From Caulobacteraceae bacterium (GTDB lineage: Bacteria; Pseudomonadota; Alphaproteobacteria; Caulobacterales; Caulobacteraceae): a DNA stretch of 9,472 bases. A program made the position numbers and the translations under genes. Shown one piece after another: positions 5,649 to 9,472 of this stretch (position 1 is the first letter of the stretch; each line of letters starts with the position of its first letter). The stretch covers positions 1-9,472 of the forward strand of contig CANKPO010000033.1 of the NCBI GenBank assembly GCA_947484535.1, in the 5' to 3' direction. The notes under the pieces are model-generated. The model searched no databases and was not told the origin of the DNA. It saw nothing but the letters and a program-made list of their open reading frames with translations.

Positions 5649-7772
5649 ATGACGCAGATTGATCGCCGCAGCCTTCTGCTTTCTGCCACAGCAGGGATGG
5701 CGCTTCCGCCCTCTATCGCCAAGGCCATGACCATCGACGCCCATGTGCGCACCGGCACCTTGGCCGATGTCGAGCATGTGGTGATCTTCATGCAAGAAAA
5801 CCGGTCCTTCGATCACTATTTCGGTGAGATGAACGGTGTGCGCGGCTTTGCCGACCGCTTCCCGATCCCCGTGCCCGATGCGCCCGGCGTCACTAGCAAG
5901 ACCAACTGGACCCAGCGCGACGACAAGGCCAAGTCGACCCCGCCGCTGATCTCCCCCTTCGTGCTGGACACCGCCGACAACTTCAAGCTGATGCGCGTAG
6001 CGGGAACGCCCCATTACTGGATGGACGCACAGGAGGCTTGGAACGAAGGGCGCATGAACCGTTGGCCTGAGTTCAAAGAGGCCCACGCCATGGGTCACTA
6101 TCGCCGCGCCGACATTCCCTTCCAATATGCTCTGGCCGACGCCTTTACCCTGTGCGACGCCTATCACTGCTCCGCCCAAACCGGCACCAATACCAACCGC
6201 CTGTTCCTCTGGACCGGGACCAATGACGGTCTTGGAACCCATGGCGGCCCCTCGATCTCCAATTCGCATGAGGATGTGCCCGAAAGGGGTGGGTCGCCTG
6301 AATCCTATACCTGGACCGCCTATGTTCAGCGCCTTCAGGCGGCGGGCATTAGCTGGCGGCTCTATCAGGACATGGCCGACAACTTCACCGACAATCCTCT
6401 GGCCGGCTTCAAGGCCTTCCGAGAGGCCAATGCTGGAGTGCCGGGATCTGATCCGGTCCTGAAAGAGTTGGCCATGAGCACCCGCACCCTCGATGGGCTG
6501 GCGGAGGATGTGCTCAACGGCACGCTGCCCAAGGTGTCCTACATCATCGCTCCGGCCAAGGATTCCGAACATCCCGGTCCATCGAGCCCGGCTCAAGGCG
6601 CGGACTATACGGCCCGCGTCATCAATGCCCTGACCGCAGACCCCAAGGTCTGGGCCAAGACCGTTCTGCTGCTCATGTATGACGAAAATGACGGCTTCTT
6701 CGACCATGCGCCGCCGCCCGCGCCGCCGTCGCGCGATCCGGCCAATCCTGAGGCCCTGCTCGGCGCCTCCACCGTCGATACGGCCAGCGAATATCATCTG
6801 GTCCGCAATCCGACCGAAGCCAAATATGAGCGCGACCACCTGATGGGACGGCCCTATGGCCTTGGCCCACGCGTGCCCATGTTCATCATCTCGCCTTGGA
6901 GCCGTGGCGGCTGGGTCAATTCGCAGGTCTTTGACCATACCTCTGTGATCCGCTTCCTCGAACAGCGGTTCGGGGTGATGGAGCCCAATATCTCGCCGTG
7001 GCGCCGCGCCGTTTGCGGCGACCTGACCACGGCCTTTAATTTCAAGTCTCCGAACGATGCGGCCTTTGCCAGCAAGCTGCCTGAGACCGGGACAGATGCG
7101 GCCAAGGCTAAGGCCCTGCTCGCCTGGGCCCTGCCCAAGACCCCTGCCAGCCCAACCGCGCCAGTACAGGCCGCTGGCCTTCGCCCCTCGCGCGCCCTGC
7201 CCTATGCCCTTGAGGTCAAGGATAGCGTCACGGATGGCGCGCTGCATCTTAGCTTCAACAATAGCGGCAAGGCGGGGGCTGTGTTCCACGTCTATGACCG
7301 TCTACGGCTCGACCTGCCGCCTCGGCGTTATACGGTCGAGGCGGGTAAGGGCTTGGCCGATCAATGGCCTGCAGGCGCGCACGACCTTTGGGTGCTCGGC
7401 CCCAATGGCTTCCACCGTCACTATGTGGGTAGCGCTTCGGCTAGCGAGGCGACCGTTGCGACCCGGGCCGAGGCCAAGGGGCCTGTCCTGACCGTGACGG
7501 TGAATAATCCGGGCACAGCGCCGCTGAGCCTTGCCATCACGGGCAATGAATATGGATTGAAACCTGTGACCTTGACCGTCCCAGCCGGTGGAACCGCCAA
7601 GGCCCAATGGACCCTGCGCTCCAGCGCGGGCTGGTACGATCTGTCTGTGACGAACCCCAAGACCCCCGGCTACCACCGCCGTCTCGCCGGACGGATCGAA
7701 ACCGGCAAGGACAGCTTCTCTGATCCGGCGATGGAGGGACCTGCCTTGATGGATCAGCTAAAGCTGGTCTAA
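5649..7772 (+). CDS. plcN: Phosphocholine-specific phospholipase C, Tat-exported
   Basis: A 707-residue enzyme of the PlcH/PlcN (non-haemolytic PC-PLC) family, near full family length. It should hydrolyse phosphatidylcholine to diacylglycerol and phosphocholine outside the cytoplasm. The N-terminus DRRSLLLSATAGMALPPSIAKA (5-26) is a twin-arginine signal with an AKA-type cleavage site. The catalytic phosphoesterase domain (about 38-475) carries ENRSFDHYFG (50-59), TGTNTNR (178-184) with Thr178 the likely nucleophile, KDSEHPGP (304-311), DENDGFFDH (345-353) and a later DHTSVIRFLEQRFG, together the metal and phosphate site. Two C-terminal beta-sandwich repeats of the DUF756 type follow (about 518-600 and 615-690). 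The ATG has GGAG (5639-5642) 6 bases upstream. A Pho-box candidate precedes it, pointing to phosphate scavenging. No chaperone gene of the plcR type is adjacent. Confidence 0.94.
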   Translation: MTQIDRRSLLLSATAGMALPPSIAKAMTIDAHVRTGTLADVEHVVIFMQENRSFDHYFGEMNGVRGFADRFPIPVPDAPGVTSKTNWTQRDDKAKSTPPLISPFVLDTADNFKLMRVAGTPHYWMDAQEAWNEGRMNRWPEFKEAHAMGHYRRADIPFQYALADAFTLCDAYHCSAQTGTNTNRLFLWTGTNDGLGTHGGPSISNSHEDVPERGGSPESYTWTAYVQRLQAAGISWRLYQDMADNFTDNPLAGFKAFREANAGVPGSDPVLKELAMSTRTLDGLAEDVLNGTLPKVSYIIAPAKDSEHPGPSSPAQGADYTARVINALTADPKVWAKTVLLLMYDENDGFFDHAPPPAPPSRDPANPEALLGASTVDTASEYHLVRNPTEAKYERDHLMGRPYGLGPRVPMFIISPWSRGGWVNSQVFDHTSVIRFLEQRFGVMEPNISPWRRAVCGDLTTAFNFKSPNDAAFASKLPETGTDAAKAKALLAWALPKTPASPTAPVQAAGLRPSRALPYALEVKDSVTDGALHLSFNNSGKAGAVFHVYDRLRLDLPPRRYTVEAGKGLADQWPAGAHDLWVLGPNGFHRHYVGSASASEATVATRAEAKGPVLTVTVNNPGTAPLSLAITGNEYGLKPVTLTVPAGGTAKAQWTLRSSAGWYDLSVTNPKTPGYHRRLAGRIETGKDSFSDPAMEGPALMDQLKLV

Positions 7773-7877
7773 CCCCCTACCCCGGCTTCGCCGGTACTTC
7801 CCCCAGAGGGGGAAGATTTAGAACGCTTAGATCTTCCCCCTCTGGGGGAAGTGGCGCGAAGCGCCGAAGGGGGGGGG
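7773..7877. repeat. REP-like inverted doublet with nested palindromes
   Basis: A perfect 22-bp inverted repeat (7796-7817 with 7831-7852) encloses 13 bases. Each arm is itself a hairpin: CTTCCCCC, AGA, GGGGGAAG (7797-7815), and the mirror copy. Outside the arms stand two small hairpins, CCGGC-TTC-GCCGG (7782-7794) and GGCGC-GAA-GCGCC (7853-7865), then a C5 run on the left and a G9 run on the right (7869-7877). The two halves are therefore diverged inverted copies of one element. It starts directly after the plcN stop, between convergent genes, where it could end transcription from both sides. The next 116 bases, up to the lipoprotein gene, hold nothing that I can identify. Confidence 0.85.
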
Positions 7878-7993
7878 CTTGTTTGCTTGTGGCACCATTG
7901 CGCGTGCAGAGAACGGATAAGAACCCCAGTAAATAGCGGCCCAAATCCACGTTCACAGAGGTCACAATTATTGAAAACCGGAAACGGATATAT

Positions 7994-9463
7994 TCAAGGC
8001 TTTTTGAAGTCTAAATCATATATATTGATGATGTAAACTTTTTCACTAGAAGATCCGCCGCCCTGATAATAGGTCAGCTCTTGCTTTCCATCAGCATTGA
8101 AGTCTCCGACTGCAAGAAGCCTCCCCCACTCTCCTTTAGGAAGGTTGGTCGTTAACCGCGTAAAACGCCCAGCGCCAAGGTTGAAAAACACCAGTAACCG
8201 GCCGTTGCTCACACCGTAAATGACGTCGAGCAGCCGATCTCCATCCACGTCTCGGATGAAGAAATCCGGCGACCAGTTCAACCGCTCTGCTTTGATATCC
8301 GCTTCATCTTGAGGAAGAGCAAGCGAGGTTATATCTGTAAAGATGCCTTGGTCATTTCGCAGTAACTGAAGATAGTTACCTCCATAATAGGGAACATATC
8401 TTGAGTGTTGGATCAAAAGGTCGAGGTCGCCATCATTGTCTAGATCGGCACTTTTTGTTTCCAAGTGAAGATTGGTATCGATGCCATAGATGCTCGGGGG
8501 CAGCGCTATTCGTTCATCGAAATTGAAGCGCCCATTCTTGTTGATAAAGAGCAGACTTGGCGTCGAACCATGACCAAACCCTGCAATCAGATCAGCAAAC
8601 CTATCTCCATTCACATCTACGAGATGAAGATCAAGAAGGAGATTGAAGCCATCGTTTCCGACAGACTTGGGATTGACCATCGGAACGGAAAGGAGGCGCT
8701 CAAGCAACGGATCGTTGGCTGCTGTGAACCGCCCGTCGGGCTGTTGCAACAGCATTAATGGCGGAAATCCGCCTCCAAACCAGTTTCCGATCAGAATATC
8801 GCCCAAGCCGTCGCCATTAACATCTCCAGCGGCCATCGCGTGCGCATCGACGCCATTATCCGGCAACCCGTCCTTGGTGGTCAGGCGCGGAAGTGCGTCC
8901 GTAACGGATCCGATTGCACCTGACCTTCGAGCCAGCAGGACTGCAGTGCCGTGCGCTTTGGGGTCGTTGTAGATTCCTGACACATTGTGAGCGACGAAAA
9001 ATGCCGCTGGGCTTCCGGCCACTGACAATGATGCTGCCCGGCGGGCACCGAAAACGGCCGGCAACTGACCATTCAGGCTGGCGTCATAACGCAACCGACC
9101 ATTGGAGTTCGATAGAAGCAGATATGGCAGTGCGGCATAGGCGGGCGTTCCATAGGCCTTATTCAGCGGAATGACGACTTCGGGATAGCGGTCACCTTCA
9201 AAGTCGATCGATATGCTCCCCTGTGGGAAGATATTCGCAACCCCTGCAGGATAGGTCACGCCAGCGTAGGTATAGGCTGGCACGACGTCCATGGTGGAAA
9301 ATCTGTGGGCTTCGTAGGCGAATTTGAGTTCGACAAATGGAGCTACAACGGGTGGAGGGGTTGAGACGGCATTCTGAGCCGAACCGGTTCCCCCACCACC
9401 ACACCCCATCAACAGCAAAGGGATCAGGGCCAGCAAAGAATTGAAGATATGGCGATGTTTCAC
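7994..9463 (-). CDS. Lipoprotein with FG-GAP/VCBS-type beta-propeller repeats
   Basis: A 489-residue probable lipoprotein. Residues 1-21 are a type II signal (KHRH, hydrophobic core, LLLMG before C21), followed by a Gly- and Pro-rich linker. Six calcium-loop motifs of the D-x-D/N-x-D-G type stand at about 87-95 (DFEGDRYPE), 214-222, 283-291, 340-348, 405-413 and 454-462 (DFNADGKQE), each followed by a short hydrophobic strand. This is the pattern of FG-GAP/VCBS repeats, which build a seven-bladed propeller as in integrin alpha heads. Such surface proteins bind ligands or polysaccharides; no catalytic residues are evident. The start taken is GTG (9463-9461), but no ribosome site is seen and the frame is open to the window edge, so a start just outside is possible. 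It is noticeably less GC-rich than the other genes (roughly 40-57% in sampled 60-base lines). Confidence 0.8.
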   Translation of the reverse strand: MKHRHIFNSLLALIPLLLMGCGGGGTGSAQNAVSTPPPVVAPFVELKFAYEAHRFSTMDVVPAYTYAGVTYPAGVANIFPQGSISIDFEGDRYPEVVIPLNKAYGTPAYAALPYLLLSNSNGRLRYDASLNGQLPAVFGARRAASLSVAGSPAAFFVAHNVSGIYNDPKAHGTAVLLARRSGAIGSVTDALPRLTTKDGLPDNGVDAHAMAAGDVNGDGLGDILIGNWFGGGFPPLMLLQQPDGRFTAANDPLLERLLSVPMVNPKSVGNDGFNLLLDLHLVDVNGDRFADLIAGFGHGSTPSLLFINKNGRFNFDERIALPPSIYGIDTNLHLETKSADLDNDGDLDLLIQHSRYVPYYGGNYLQLLRNDQGIFTDITSLALPQDEADIKAERLNWSPDFFIRDVDGDRLLDVIYGVSNGRLLVFFNLGAGRFTRLTTNLPKGEWGRLLAVGDFNADGKQELTYYQGGGSSSEKVYIINIYDLDFKKP

Positions 9464-9472
9464 TGACTGTTC

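Noticed and set aside
5589..7289. A 566-codon open frame on the minus strand opposite plcN.
   Set aside because: It is antisense to a gene with clear family motifs through its whole length; its product is Gly/Arg/His-rich low complexity typical of the reverse frame of GC-rich genes.
7993..8008. TTCAA/TTGAA as a terminator for the lipoprotein gene.
   Set aside because: A 5-bp AT-rich stem over the stop codon is too weak and has no T-tract on the minus strand.
7851..8036. A short plus-strand frame starting inside the palindromic repeat.
   Set aside because: It begins within the repeat arm and overlaps the 3' end of the lipoprotein gene, with no ribosome site.
1..9472. A defence, toxin-antitoxin, phage or CRISPR system.
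   Set aside because: No direct-repeat array, integrase, transposase, nuclease or toxin-like pair was found; the small genes near cspA do not form a recognisable toxin-antitoxin pair.

Overview
The window reads as chromosomal DNA of an alphaproteobacterium, most likely Caulobacterales or a close Sphingomonadales-like relative. The grounds are GC-rich coding sequence, a typical 69-residue alphaproteobacterial cold-shock protein, a large TonB-dependent receptor, a Tat-exported phosphocholine-type phospholipase C, and a REP-like doublet of a kind I associate with these genomes. The genus cannot be fixed from the sequence alone. No rRNA, tRNA, transposase, phage gene or CRISPR array is visible.

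Layout. 1-401 (minus) is the N-terminal third or less of a PQQ-dependent sugar (sorbosone) dehydrogenase-like lipoprotein cut by the window edge. 402-763 is non-coding and contains the structured leader of a cold-shock gene. 764-2169 (plus) is a run of five small genes: cspA, a 75-aa helical protein, a 119-aa K/A/E/R-rich protein (DUF6481-like), a 53-aa highly charged protein and an 87-aa Cys/Phe-repeat protein. 2244-4438 holds a Fur-box candidate and a TonB-dependent siderophore receptor of 704 aa. 4556-5533 is an FMN TIM-barrel enzyme that would usually be called nitronate monooxygenase but looks closer to the NADH:quinone reductase class. 5550-5599 contains a terminator followed directly by a good Pho-box candidate. 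5649-7772 is a Tat-exported phosphatidylcholine phospholipase C. 7773-7877 is a nested palindromic repeat between convergent genes. 7994-9463 (minus) is a lipoprotein with six FG-GAP/VCBS-type calcium loops, clearly less GC-rich than the rest.

How the parts fit. The three well-recognised exported proteins (dehydrogenase, receptor, phospholipase) fit an envelope-facing nutrient-scavenging lifestyle. Two carry matching regulatory signals: a Fur-like site before the iron receptor and a PhoB-like site before the phospholipase, which releases phosphocholine. The small-gene run behind cspA is the least understood part and the best candidate here for something undescribed: four unstudied small proteins, one of them only 53 aa and easily missed, sit on the same strand with short gaps behind a cold-shock gene that has a structured leader. 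I see no evidence for a defence, toxin or mobile system.
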